Origin: Curvibacter lanceolatus ATCC 14669
GTDB taxonomy: Bacteria > Pseudomonadota > Gammaproteobacteria > Burkholderiales > Burkholderiaceae_C
DNA: 64,000 nt
NCBI RefSeq assembly: GCF_000381265.1
Contig: NZ_KB906254.1
Span: forward strand, 1-64,000
Direction: 5' to 3'
The notes under the pieces are model-generated. The model saw only the letters and a program-made list of their open reading frames with translations. It ran no database searches and was not told the DNA's origin. Shown piece by piece: positions 9,672-18,115 of this stretch (within the stretch, counting starts at the first letter, position 1; each line of letters begins with the position of its first letter). Position numbers and translations under genes: made by a program.

Positions 9672-11363
9672 ATGAGCCAAGCACCCGATCAGCCACAGGG
9701 CCACGGCGCCCGTGCGCCCGAGTCCGATTCACCCAGCAGCCCCTCGCGGCGGCGCCTGTTGCAGGCCGGGGCTGGTGCCGCGGCCGCAGGCGGCCTGGCC
9801 GCCAGCCAGGCGCAAAGCCCCAGCCCGCCTGCCGGCGCCAAGCCGGCCCCGGCCCGTTCGCTGCAGCAGCAGTTGCAGCGCCACATCCAGCATGTGGTGG
9901 TCATCTACCTGGAAAACCGCAGCTTCAACAACCTGTTTGCCGATTTCCCCGGCACGCTGGAGCCCTTGTCCAGCCTGCCGCCCGAGCGCTTTGTGCAGCG
10001 CGACCGCAATGGCCAGCCCCTGTCCAGCCTGCCCAAGGTGTGGGGCGGCATGGTGCCGCGCAGCCAGAGCCTGGGCGGCAAGACCTACATGATCGATGAG
10101 AGCAAGATCAGCGGCCTGCCCAACGCCCCCTATGTGCTCAAGGATGCCGAGGGCCAGCCCCTGCCCGAGTCGGTGATCACGCGCGACCTGTGCCACCTTT
10201 TCTACCAGAACCAGATGCAGATCCATGGTGGCAAGAACGACGAGTTCGTGGCCTGGTCTGATGCGGGCGGGCTGGTGATGGGCTACTACGGCGCCTCACG
10301 CCAGCAGCTCGGCCTGTGGAAGCTGGCCCAGCAGTACACCTTGTGCGACCGCTTCTTCATGGCGGCCTTTGGCGGCTCGTACCTGAACCACCAGTTTCTG
10401 GTGTCGGGGCGCACGCCCGAATATTTCAACGTCGCCAACACCGCGGCGCGCAGCCGCATCGCCGTGACCGAAGACGGCCCCACCGGCACCCGCCTGGCGC
10501 TGGCGCCCGACAGCCCGGCCTCGGCCCTGGACGGCAAGCCCAAGTACGTGAACGACGGCGCCATCACCCCCGACGGCTACGCCGTCAACACCATGGCGCC
10601 GCCGTTCCAGCCCAGCTATATCAAGCCGGCCCCGGGGGGTGACCCAGCCCTGGCCGACCCCGCTGACGCCCGCACCCTGCCGCCCCAGACCTACGACACC
10701 ATTGGCGACCTGCTGTCGCGCAAGGGCGTGAGCTGGGCCTGGTATGGCGGCGCCTGGCAGGCTGCACTGGACCACAAGGGCGGGGGCGAGCGGCCCAACT
10801 TCCAGTACCACCACCAGCCCTTCAACTACTTCAAGCAGTTCGGCCCGGGCACGGCAGAGCGCGCGCTGCACCTGCGCGATGGCGGCTCTGGCGACAGCCC
10901 CATCTCCAACCGCTTTCTGGCCGATGTGGTGGCCGGGCGGCTGCCCGCGGTCACCTTCTACAAGCCGCAAGGCAATCTGAACCTGCACGCAGGCTATTCG
11001 GATGTGGAGTCGGGCGACCAGCACGTGGCCAATGTGATTGAGCACCTGAAGAAGAGCCCGCAGTGGCCCCACATGCTGGTGGTGGTCACCTTTGACGAAA
11101 ACGGCGGCTGGTGGGACCCGGTGGCCCCGCCCCCCGGCGACCGCTGGGGCCCGGGCTCGCGCGTGCCGGCGCTGCTGGTGTCGCCGCACGTCAAGAAGGG
11201 CCATGTGGACCACACTTTCTACGACACCACCTCGATCCTGCGCTTCATCACCCGCCTGCACGGGCTGCCGCAACTCGAGGGCCTGGCGGCGCGCGATGCG
11301 GCCTTCCGCGCCCGCGGCGAGCGCCCGCCGGGCGACTTGAGCGCGGCCTTCAGCTTTGCCTGA
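9672..11363 (+). CDS. Tat-exported phosphoesterase (AcpA/phospholipase C family)
   Basis: This 563-residue protein starts with a twin-arginine signal (SRRRLLQAGAGAAAAGG, about residues 18-36), so it is exported folded to the periplasm. The rest matches the phosphoesterase family containing acid phosphatase AcpA and phospholipase C: HVVVIYLENRSFNNLFADFPG near residues 75-95 supplies metal-binding residues, and VVVTFDENGGWWDPVAPPPGDRWGPGSRVPALLVSP (shown in part) is the C-terminal active-site block. Substrate could be phosphomonoesters or phospholipids. ATG 9672 is used because an upstream in-frame start adds 17 residues before the Tat signal. A hairpin follows the stop. Confidence 0.85.
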   Translation: MSQAPDQPQGHGARAPESDSPSSPSRRRLLQAGAGAAAAGGLAASQAQSPSPPAGAKPAPARSLQQQLQRHIQHVVVIYLENRSFNNLFADFPGTLEPLSSLPPERFVQRDRNGQPLSSLPKVWGGMVPRSQSLGGKTYMIDESKISGLPNAPYVLKDAEGQPLPESVITRDLCHLFYQNQMQIHGGKNDEFVAWSDAGGLVMGYYGASRQQLGLWKLAQQYTLCDRFFMAAFGGSYLNHQFLVSGRTPEYFNVANTAARSRIAVTEDGPTGTRLALAPDSPASALDGKPKYVNDGAITPDGYAVNTMAPPFQPSYIKPAPGGDPALADPADARTLPPQTYDTIGDLLSRKGVSWAWYGGAWQAALDHKGGGERPNFQYHHQPFNYFKQFGPGTAERALHLRDGGSGDSPISNRFLADVVAGRLPAVTFYKPQGNLNLHAGYSDVESGDQHVANVIEHLKKSPQWPHMLVVVTFDENGGWWDPVAPPPGDRWGPGSRVPALLVSPHVKKGHVDHTFYDTTSILRFITRLHGLPQLEGLAARDAAFRARGERPPGDLSAAFSFA

Positions 11364-11370
11364 AACGACA

Positions 11371-11390
11371 CGGCCCGCCAAGGCGGGCCG
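11371..11390 (+). terminator. Hairpin after the phosphoesterase gene
   Basis: CGGCCCGCC (11371-11379) and GGCGGGCCG (11382-11390) form a perfect 9-bp stem with a 2-base centre, located 8 bases after the stop codon. The following TTGTG is a poor U-tract, so it may act as a weak or bidirectional terminator with the convergent gene. Confidence 0.55.
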
Positions 11391-11434
11391 TTGTGAGGCT
11401 GGGGGATCCAGCAGACCGGATCAACCGGCGTGGA

Positions 11435-12412
11435 TCATTCGGGTTCGATCTTCGCGTCGCGCACCACCTTGGCCCAGCGCGGGGCCTCGGCCTTGATCAG
11501 GGCGGCAAAGGCTTCGGGTGTGCCGCCGCCCACGTCGTTGCCCTGGCTGGTGATCTTCTGTTTCAGGTCGGGGTCTTGCAGGGCCTTGTTGCCCACGGCG
11601 TTGAGCATCTTCACCAGGTCGGCGGGCATGCCCTTGGGGCCCACCAGGCCTTGCCAGTTGAGCACCTCGACGGCCGGGAAGCCTTGTTCGGTCATGGTCG
11701 GCAGTTCGGGCAGCAGCGTGGAGCGGGTCTTGCTGGTGATGCCCAGGGCGCGCATCTTGCCGGCCTTGATCGAGGGCATGGCGGCGTACATCTGCTCGAA
11801 CATGAAATCGACCTGGCCGCCCATGAGGTCGGTGGCGGCGGCCGAGCCGCTCTTGTAGGGCGCGTGGATCATGTCCACCCCCACGGCGTGCTCGAACAGC
11901 GAGCCGCTCAGGTGGTGTGAGCCACCGATGCCGCCCGAGGCGTAGATGATCTTGCCCGGGCTGGCCTTGGCGGCCGCCACCAGGTCTTTCAGGGTCTTGT
12001 AGGGCGAATCGTTGCGCACCATCAGGATCAGCGGGCCCTTCTCGATCAGCATGATGGGCGTGATGTCGTTGAAGGGGTCGAAATTGAGTTTCTTGAACAG
12101 CGCGTGGTTCACCGACGGCGGGGCCAGGTTGCCCATGCCGAGGGTGTAGCCATCGGGCTTGCCGCGGGCGATGGCTTCGGTGCCGATGTTGCCGCCAGCG
12201 CCGGCCTTGTTGTCAATGATGATGGGCTGGCCCAGCAGGGCGCTCATGGCCTTGGCCACCTGGCGCGAGCGGATGTCGGCGTTGCCGCCTGCAGCGTAGG
12301 GGCAGATCCAGGTGATGGCTTTGCTGGGGTATTTGTCCTCGGCCAGGGCCAAGTCGGCCAGGCCGGGCAGGCTGGCGGCGCCAGCGAGTTGCAGCAGGGT
12401 GCGGCGTTTCAT
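11435..12412 (-). CDS. Bug-type (TctC family) tripartite tricarboxylate transporter binding protein
   Basis: This 325-residue periplasmic protein starts MKRRTLLQLAGAASLPG, a Tat-like signal peptide. The mature part has the Bug/TctC signatures YPSKAITWICPYAAGGNADIRSR, VDNKxGAGGNIG-like DNKAGAGGNIGTEAIA, PDGYTLGMG and PYKSGSAAATDLMGGQVDFMF (parts shown). These proteins bind carboxylates or related solutes and deliver them to TctAB-type permeases. No TctA or TctB gene is visible in the window. A tctD/tctE pair lies 1.2 kb away, so control by that system is possible. The start at 12412 was chosen for the signal peptide; an upstream start adds 18 residues. Confidence 0.88.
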   Translation of the reverse strand: MKRRTLLQLAGAASLPGLADLALAEDKYPSKAITWICPYAAGGNADIRSRQVAKAMSALLGQPIIIDNKAGAGGNIGTEAIARGKPDGYTLGMGNLAPPSVNHALFKKLNFDPFNDITPIMLIEKGPLILMVRNDSPYKTLKDLVAAAKASPGKIIYASGGIGGSHHLSGSLFEHAVGVDMIHAPYKSGSAAATDLMGGQVDFMFEQMYAAMPSIKAGKMRALGITSKTRSTLLPELPTMTEQGFPAVEVLNWQGLVGPKGMPADLVKMLNAVGNKALQDPDLKQKITSQGNDVGGGTPEAFAALIKAEAPRWAKVVRDAKIEPE

Positions 12413-12594
12413 GCTTGTCTTCCTTTGTTTGTCTCGTTGTTCGAGCCCCTGACAGGGTCGGGGCACCAGAGTGGCCTGACTCTAGCGTGCCCAGGCTTTC
12501 AGTCTGCTTTCAGTGGGGGCAGGGTTTGCACCATATGCGCCACAATCCCTGCTTTCACCGGGGCACGAAGACCCCCGTCAAGGAGACCTGCTCG

Positions 12595-13635
12595 ATGAAC
12601 CTGTTGCGTTGCTGGCTGTGCGTGCTGCTCGGATGCGCCTGGCTGGCGCCTGCGCTGACACCGGCCGTGGCAGCCGAGCGCTCGGCTGAGCGAGTGGCGC
12701 TGATCGTGGCGGGGCTGGACAAGCAGATTTACCTGCCGGTGCGCCTGGCCGCCCACCTGGGCTATTTTCGGGAGCAGGGGCTGGAGGTCGACTTGCTGAC
12801 CGAGCCCTCGGGCGCCAATGCCGAAGACGTGCTGCTGGTGGGCGGCGCCCAGGGCGTGGTCGGGGCCTACCACCACACGCTGGACCTGCAGTCGCGCGGC
12901 AAGGCGGTGCAGTCGGTGATCCTTTTCACGCTGTCGCCGGGCGAGGTCGAGCTGGTGGCCACCCGGCATGCCGGCGTGATCAACAGCCCGGCCGACTGGA
13001 AGGGGCGACGCCTGGGCGTGACCGGCCTGAGTTCGGCCACCCACGTGCTCACCCATGCCCTGGCGCAGCGCCATGGCCTCAAGCCTCAGGACTACACCGT
13101 GCTGCCGGTGGGCAGCGGCACAGCCTTTGCGGCAGCCTTGCGCCAGGGCCGCATCGACGCCGGCATGAGCACCGAGCCCGTGGCCAGCAGCCTGATCCAG
13201 AGCGGCGAGGCCCGCCTGCTGGTAGACCTGCGCAGCCCCGAGGCGGCCCAGAAGGCCCTGGGCCAGAGCTACCCTTTTGCCTCGCTGTACATGCAGACGG
13301 CCTGGGTGAGCAGCCACCCCGGCGAGGTGCAGCGCCTGGTGACGGCGCTGGTGCGGGCGCTGCGTTTCATCCAGCAGCGCAGCCCGGCCGAAGTGGCTGC
13401 GGCACTGGGCCTGGCGGGAGACGATGCCGCGACCTACACCAAAGCCTTGAGCGAAAGTCGGGCCATGTTCTCGGCCGATGGGCTGATGCCCGAGGGCGGG
13501 CCGCAGCAGGTGCTGCGCCTGGCCGCACAGGTCAACCGCGCCCAGCGCGAGCGGCGGCTGGACCTGGGGCGCACCTTCACCAACACCTTTGTTCAGCAGG
13601 CCAACATCAGCCTGGGCCCGCTGGCCGCACCCTGA
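12595..13635 (+). CDS. NMT1/THI5-like (SsuA/TauA-type) periplasmic binding protein
   Basis: This 346-residue protein has a Sec signal (LLRCWLCVLLGCAWLAPALT) and an NMT1-like solute-binding fold: LDKQIYLPVRLAAHLGYFREQGLEVDL at about 45-70, DWKGRRLGVTGLSSATH near 135 and VLPVGSGTAFAAALRQGRIDAG near 170. Relatives bind alkanesulfonates, nitrate, pyrimidine precursors or aromatic acids for ABC importers. No ABC permease or ATPase gene is next to it, so it is an orphan binding protein here. It is divergent from the Bug gene and convergent with tctE. AAGGAG lies 9 bases before ATG 12595. Confidence 0.8.
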   Translation: MNLLRCWLCVLLGCAWLAPALTPAVAAERSAERVALIVAGLDKQIYLPVRLAAHLGYFREQGLEVDLLTEPSGANAEDVLLVGGAQGVVGAYHHTLDLQSRGKAVQSVILFTLSPGEVELVATRHAGVINSPADWKGRRLGVTGLSSATHVLTHALAQRHGLKPQDYTVLPVGSGTAFAAALRQGRIDAGMSTEPVASSLIQSGEARLLVDLRSPEAAQKALGQSYPFASLYMQTAWVSSHPGEVQRLVTALVRALRFIQQRSPAEVAAALGLAGDDAATYTKALSESRAMFSADGLMPEGGPQQVLRLAAQVNRAQRERRLDLGRTFTNTFVQQANISLGPLAAP

Positions 13636-13657
13636 CCTCAGGTGGGGGCCCGGCTCT

Positions 13658-15079
13658 CTAGGTGGTGCAGGCCGGGAATGCCACCGTGACGCACAGGCCC
13701 TGGCCCTGGGGGCCATCGCCCAGCTGGACGCTGGCGCCGTGGGCCTGGGCGATTTCACGCACGATGGCCAGGCCCAGGCCGCAGCCATCGGATTGCTGGT
13801 TGTCCAGCCTGAAGAAGCGCTCGAACACGCGCTCGCGCAGTGCGGGCGGGATGCCTGGGCCGTTGTCTTCCACCTCCAGCAGCACCTGCCCCGCGGTGCG
13901 GCGCAGGCGCAGGGTGACGGCGCCGCCCGGCGGGGTGTAGCGCAGCGCGTTGTCGATCAGGTTGGCGCACAACTCGTGCAGCAGGCGGGCCGAGCCCGCC
14001 ACCTCAAAGCTGTCGTCCTTGCGCCCATCACGGCCCTGCGCCTCGAAGCCGAGGTCGATCTCGCGCTGGGCGGCCAGCAGGGCCAGGTGCTCCAGCACCT
14101 CGCGCGCGGTCTGGCCCAGGTCGAGTGGGCCCATATCGTCTGGGTGGCCCCGGCTGGCCTCGGCCGCCGAAAAGCTCAGCAGCTGCTGCACCAGGCGGGT
14201 GCCGTGCTGCAGCGTGGTCTGGGCGGCGCGCAGGGCCTCCTGGCGGGCGGGCTCGTCGCTTTGCCTCAGCGCAAACACCAACTGGGTGTTCAGCACCGTC
14301 AGGGGCGTGCGCAGCTGGTGGGCGGCATCGGCAATGAAGCGGCTGTGGGCCGACATGTGGTGGTCCAGCCGGGCCGCGTAGTCGGTCATGGCGTCGGCCA
14401 GCGGGGCCAGCTCGGTGGGCAGGTGGCGCGAGGGCAGGGGCTCCAGCGTGCCCGGCTGGCGCGCCAGTACCTGGTCGCGCAAGCCGGTCACCGGCCGCAA
14501 GCCCCGGCGCAGCCCCAGCCCCAGCAGCAGCGCCACGCCGCTCAGCAGGCCCAACTGGCGCCACAGCGCGCTGCGCCAGATCTCACCGGCCAGGGCATCG
14601 CGCCCCACCAGGGTCTGGGCCACCTCGATCAGCAGCGTGGTCTGGGTGGGCGCGCTGAGCACCGGCTGGCTGAAGGCCACGGCATGCACGGCCTGCTGGT
14701 TCTGCCAGGTGTCGAAGTACACGGCTTCGTCGGGCGCGGGGGGCTGGGGCGGTGGCGGCAGCTCGGGGTAGCCCAGCAGCAGCTCGCCACCGGCGCGGGT
14801 GATGCGGTAGTAGACGCGGTCGGCGTAGGGCGAGGCAAACAGTTCCAGCGCGGCGGGTGGCAGCACCACATTGGGCAGGCCGTCCTGGATCTCGATCTGC
14901 TGCCCGATCATGCGGGCGGCGCCCAGCAGCATGCGCTGCTGCACCAGGGTGGCGGTGTGGCGCGCATCGCGGTAGGTGATCCACAGGTCCAGCGCCGCCA
15001 GCAGGGCCAGAGGCAGCAGCAGCCAACCCATCAGCTGGCGCAGCAGGCTGGTGCGGTGGGGTGGTTCAGTGGAGGCCAT
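13658..15079 (-). CDS. tctE: Sensor histidine kinase, TctE-like
   Basis: This 473-residue membrane kinase has a transmembrane helix near 15-38, a periplasmic domain to about 165, a second helix near 170-190 and a HAMP-like linker. The phosphoacceptor box FIADAAHQLRTPL has H254, followed by the N box (HELCANLIDNALRYT), G1 box (VEDNGPGIP) and G2 box (GCGLGLAIV). The H-box and length match TctE, which senses tricarboxylates such as citrate. It follows tctD by 24 bp on the same strand and is surely co-transcribed. The ligand is inferred by family only. Confidence 0.85.
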   Translation of the reverse strand: MASTEPPHRTSLLRQLMGWLLLPLALLAALDLWITYRDARHTATLVQQRMLLGAARMIGQQIEIQDGLPNVVLPPAALELFASPYADRVYYRITRAGGELLLGYPELPPPPQPPAPDEAVYFDTWQNQQAVHAVAFSQPVLSAPTQTTLLIEVAQTLVGRDALAGEIWRSALWRQLGLLSGVALLLGLGLRRGLRPVTGLRDQVLARQPGTLEPLPSRHLPTELAPLADAMTDYAARLDHHMSAHSRFIADAAHQLRTPLTVLNTQLVFALRQSDEPARQEALRAAQTTLQHGTRLVQQLLSFSAAEASRGHPDDMGPLDLGQTAREVLEHLALLAAQREIDLGFEAQGRDGRKDDSFEVAGSARLLHELCANLIDNALRYTPPGGAVTLRLRRTAGQVLLEVEDNGPGIPPALRERVFERFFRLDNQQSDGCGLGLAIVREIAQAHGASVQLGDGPQGQGLCVTVAFPACTT

Positions 15080-15103
15080 GGGAACAGTCTGCCGCCGGCG
15101 GCC

Positions 15104-15787
15104 TCAGGGGGCCTGGGATTTCAGCAGGTAGCCCAGGCCGCGCAGGGTGATGATGGCCACTTCGCTGCCCAGCAGTTTTTTGCGCACCCGGTGCACATAG
15201 ATTTCCACCGCGTCGGGCGAGACGTTGTCGTCCAGCGTGAACAAGGCCTCGCTCAGGGCCTGTTTGCTCACGGTCTGGCCCTGTTTGAGCAGCAGCGCTT
15301 CGAGCAGGGCGTGCTCTCGCGGGGTGAGCGACAGCGGCGCGGCCTCGGGCCCCTCGCCCAGGCTGAACAGTCGCGTGTTGCTGTCGTAGCTGAGTGCGCC
15401 GCAGCGCAGCACGGGGTTCTTGTGGTTGGCGTGGCGGCGCAGCAGCACGCGGATGCGGGCCTCCAGCTCGGCCACCTCGAAGGGCTTGCCCATGTAGTCG
15501 TCGGCCCCGCTGTCCAGCCCGGCCACGCGGCCGGCCAGGGTGTCGCGGGCGCTCAGGATCAGCACCGGCACGTTGTTGTCACGCGCCCGCAGGCGGCGCA
15601 GCACCTCGTCGCCGGCCAGGCCGGGCAGCTCCAGGTCCAGGATCACCAGGTCGTAGCGCTCGCTGAGCAGCCGGGCGTGGGCGTCGGCACCGTCGTAGGC
15701 GCATTCGATCACGTAGCGGTCTTTTTGCAGGGTGCGGGCCAGCCACTCGGACAGGGGGCGGTTGTCTTCGACCAGCAGGATGCGCAT
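15104..15787 (-). CDS. tctD: OmpR-family response regulator, TctD-like
   Basis: This 227-residue regulator has a receiver domain (acidic residues E7-D8, phosphoacceptor D51 in VILDLELPG, conserved K in GKPF) and a C-terminal winged helix (about 130-225; LTPREHALLEALLLKQGQ, VEIYVHRVRKKL). It is the partner of the adjacent TctE kinase. TctD regulators control tricarboxylate or related carboxylate uptake; the Bug-type gene at 11435-12412 is a possible target because it belongs to the transporter class such systems regulate. Confidence 0.87.
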   Translation of the reverse strand: MRILLVEDNRPLSEWLARTLQKDRYVIECAYDGADAHARLLSERYDLVILDLELPGLAGDEVLRRLRARDNNVPVLILSARDTLAGRVAGLDSGADDYMGKPFEVAELEARIRVLLRRHANHKNPVLRCGALSYDSNTRLFSLGEGPEAAPLSLTPREHALLEALLLKQGQTVSKQALSEALFTLDDNVSPDAVEIYVHRVRKKLLGSEVAIITLRGLGYLLKSQAP

Positions 15788-15917
15788 GGGCAGGGTGTTG
15801 AACGGTGGTGCAGTGAGGGCAGGGAGGGCAGGGCGGTGGCGGGCTGCCTGCGGCTGTCGGGCGCCATCCTAACGCCTGCGGGCCGCGTGCTGGCCGGGCC
15901 TTGCGTCAGGAGCCGCC

Positions 15918-16685
15918 ATGACTTCTGGAACAATCGGGCCCATGCAACTGCAGGATATTCTTTTTTCACAAGGCTTCGGCACGCGCCGTGTCTGCGCGGG
16001 CCTGGTTCAACAAGGCCTGGTCGAGGTTTTCGAGTCGGCGTCTTCCGACACTGCGGTGGTGATCACCGAATCGGCCCGCGACTTTGAGCCCGAGGGGCTG
16101 CGCTTCAAGGTTCAGGGCGTGCCCTGGGCCTTCCACGAGAAGGCCTACGTGATGCTGCACAAGCCGGCCGGCACCGAGTGCTCGCAAAAGCCCTCGGCCT
16201 GGCCCAGCATCTACACCCTGCTGCCCGCGGCCTTGCGCCAGCGCCCCAGCAAGAGCGCCGTGCAGGGCGTGCAGGCCGTGGGCCGGCTCGACCAGGACAC
16301 CACGGGCCTGCTGCTGCTGAGCGACGACGGCCAGTTCATCCACCGCATGAGTTCGCCCAAGAAGCATGTGCCCAAGGTGTACGAGGTGGTGACCAAGCAC
16401 CCGATCGACGACAGCCAGGTGCAGCGCCTGCTGGCTGGCGTGGTGCTGGACGACGACCCCAAGCCCGTGCGCGCCGCGGCCTGCGAGGCGCCCAGCCCGC
16501 TGCACCTGCGCCTGACCCTGCTGGAGGGCAAGTACCACCAGGTCAAGCGCATGGTGGCCGCCGTGGGCAACCGGGTGGAGGGCCTGCACCGTTCGCGCAT
16601 CGGCGGCCTGGCGCTGCCCGAGGACCTGGCCCCGGGCCAATGGCGCTTTCTGAGCCCGGCCGACCTCGATTTGCTCAAGGCCTGA
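15918..16685 (+). CDS. rsuA: RsuA-family 16S rRNA pseudouridine synthase
   Basis: This 255-residue protein has an S4-like N-terminal region (LQDILFSQGFGTRRVCAGLV) and an RsuA/RluE-type catalytic domain. The catalytic motif GRLDQDTTGLLLL contains the aspartate that attacks uridine; KVYEVVT and LLEGKYHQVKRM are also typical. RsuA makes pseudouridine 516 in 16S rRNA. ATG 15918 has AGGAG five bases upstream; an internal ATG at 15942, which matches the usual family start better, has only a weak GGAA. Either start leaves all domains intact. It stands alone between tctD (divergent) and the beta-propeller gene. Confidence 0.87.
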   Translation: MTSGTIGPMQLQDILFSQGFGTRRVCAGLVQQGLVEVFESASSDTAVVITESARDFEPEGLRFKVQGVPWAFHEKAYVMLHKPAGTECSQKPSAWPSIYTLLPAALRQRPSKSAVQGVQAVGRLDQDTTGLLLLSDDGQFIHRMSSPKKHVPKVYEVVTKHPIDDSQVQRLLAGVVLDDDPKPVRAAACEAPSPLHLRLTLLEGKYHQVKRMVAAVGNRVEGLHRSRIGGLALPEDLAPGQWRFLSPADLDLLKA

Positions 16686-16765
16686 GCAATTCGTTTACCT
16701 GTGTGTGTCGATGTAACAGGCCCCGGCCGAGCCCCGGCTACACTGGCGGCCTGATCTGAAAGTGG

Positions 16766-18115
16766 ATGTTTGTGAAGTCGTTTGCCCGCCGTCGTGTCTC
16801 TGGTCTTTCGCGTGCCCACGGGCATGCCGTGATGGCCGCTTCGTTGCTTTTGGGCGCCGCCATGGCCCCCGCCTGGGCCCAGGTGCCTGCCGGTACGGCC
16901 GGCGAGGCCCCCAGCCCGGTGACCTCCAGCCCCGAGGCACCCAAGCCCGTGGCGACCGAAAGCGCCAAGCCCAAGGCCAAGCCGGCTGCGAAACCGAGCA
17001 CCCACCACGCCACCAAGGCACAGGCCGATGCCAAGGCCACTGCAAAGGCCGACGCCAAGCGCCCGGCCAAGGCTGAGGCGGCGGTTGCCGTTGCGGCCAC
17101 CGCAGGTGCTGCCACCGCCGCTGTGGCGGCCACCGCCACTCCGGCGAGCACGCCTGCACCGGCAGCCGGTGCCACTGCGGCTGCAGCCTCGGGCAATGGC
17201 GGTCTGACCCACCCGATCTTTGTGCTGAACTCGCTCGATGCCACCATCAGCGTGATCGACCCGCAGACCTGGACCGAGACCAAGCGCATCCCGACCGGCA
17301 AAGAGCCGCATCACCTGTACCTGACGCCCGACGAGAAATCGCTGATCGTGGCCAATGCGCTGGGCGACTCGCTGACCTTTCTGGACCCCCGCACGGCCGA
17401 GGTGCAGCGCACGGTGCGCGGCATCGTTGACCCCTACCAGCTGCGCTTTTCGCCCGACATGAAGTGGATGGTGACGGCCGGCAACCGCCTGAACCACGTC
17501 GACATCTACCGCTGGGACGGCAAGGACGTGACGCTGTCCAAGCGCATTTCCACCGGCAAGACGCCCAGCCACCTGTGGATCGACAGCACCAGCAGCATCG
17601 TCTACTCGACCATGCAGGACAGCGATGAGCTGGTGGCCATCGACCTGAACACCCAGACCCTGAAGTGGCGCGTCAAGACTGGCTCGCTGCCGGCCGACGT
17701 GTATGGCAGCCCCGACGACAAGACCTTGTTCATCGGCCTGACCGGTGGCGAGGGGGTGGAGGTGTACGACGTCAGCGGGGGCAAGGAAGCCCGCCTGGTC
17801 AAGACCATCCCCACCGGCAAGGGCGCGCACGCTTTCCGTGGTGCGGGCGACCGCCGCCACATCTATGTGAGCAACCGCGTGGCCAACACCATCAGCAAGA
17901 TCGACATGCAGACCCAGACCGTGGTGGCCCAGCTGCCCGGCCCCACCGGGCCGGACTGCATGGACGTGTCGGCCGATGGCCGGCTGATCCTGCTGAGCTC
18001 GCGCTGGGGACGCAAGATGACGGTGATCGACACCGAAACCCGCAAGGTGCTGCGCCAGATCAGCGTGGGCAAGTCTCCTCATGGCGTCTGGACCCTTGAC
18101 CACGCACCGCGTTGA
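16766..18115 (+). CDS. Secreted YVTN-type beta-propeller protein with Ala/Lys/Pro-rich linker
   Basis: This 449-residue protein begins with a signal peptide (hydrophobic MAASLLLGAAMAPAWA ending near residue 38). A low-complexity linker of about 105 residues (roughly 40-145), rich in alanine, lysine, proline and threonine, follows. The remaining 300 residues form a YVTN/WD-like propeller: IFVLNSLDATISVIDPQT, LYLTPDEKSLIVANALGDSL, IYVSNRVANTISKIDMQTQT and VSADGRLILLSSRWGRKMTVIDTET are blade-like repeats. Such propellers bind proteins or small ligands; no enzyme residue can be assigned. The lysine-rich linker may contact the cell wall or nucleic acid (inference). It overlaps the next gene by 35 bases, implying coupled translation. 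Confidence 0.8.
   Translation: MFVKSFARRRVSGLSRAHGHAVMAASLLLGAAMAPAWAQVPAGTAGEAPSPVTSSPEAPKPVATESAKPKAKPAAKPSTHHATKAQADAKATAKADAKRPAKAEAAVAVAATAGAATAAVAATATPASTPAPAAGATAAAASGNGGLTHPIFVLNSLDATISVIDPQTWTETKRIPTGKEPHHLYLTPDEKSLIVANALGDSLTFLDPRTAEVQRTVRGIVDPYQLRFSPDMKWMVTAGNRLNHVDIYRWDGKDVTLSKRISTGKTPSHLWIDSTSSIVYSTMQDSDELVAIDLNTQTLKWRVKTGSLPADVYGSPDDKTLFIGLTGGEGVEVYDVSGGKEARLVKTIPTGKGAHAFRGAGDRRHIYVSNRVANTISKIDMQTQTVVAQLPGPTGPDCMDVSADGRLILLSSRWGRKMTVIDTETRKVLRQISVGKSPHGVWTLDHAPR

Noticed and set aside
13589-16087. An 832-codon plus-strand frame opposite tctE and tctD
   Set aside because: It is antisense to two clear genes, is rich in Gly, Gln, His and Ala, and has no recognisable domain. Such frames arise from high GC at third codon positions.
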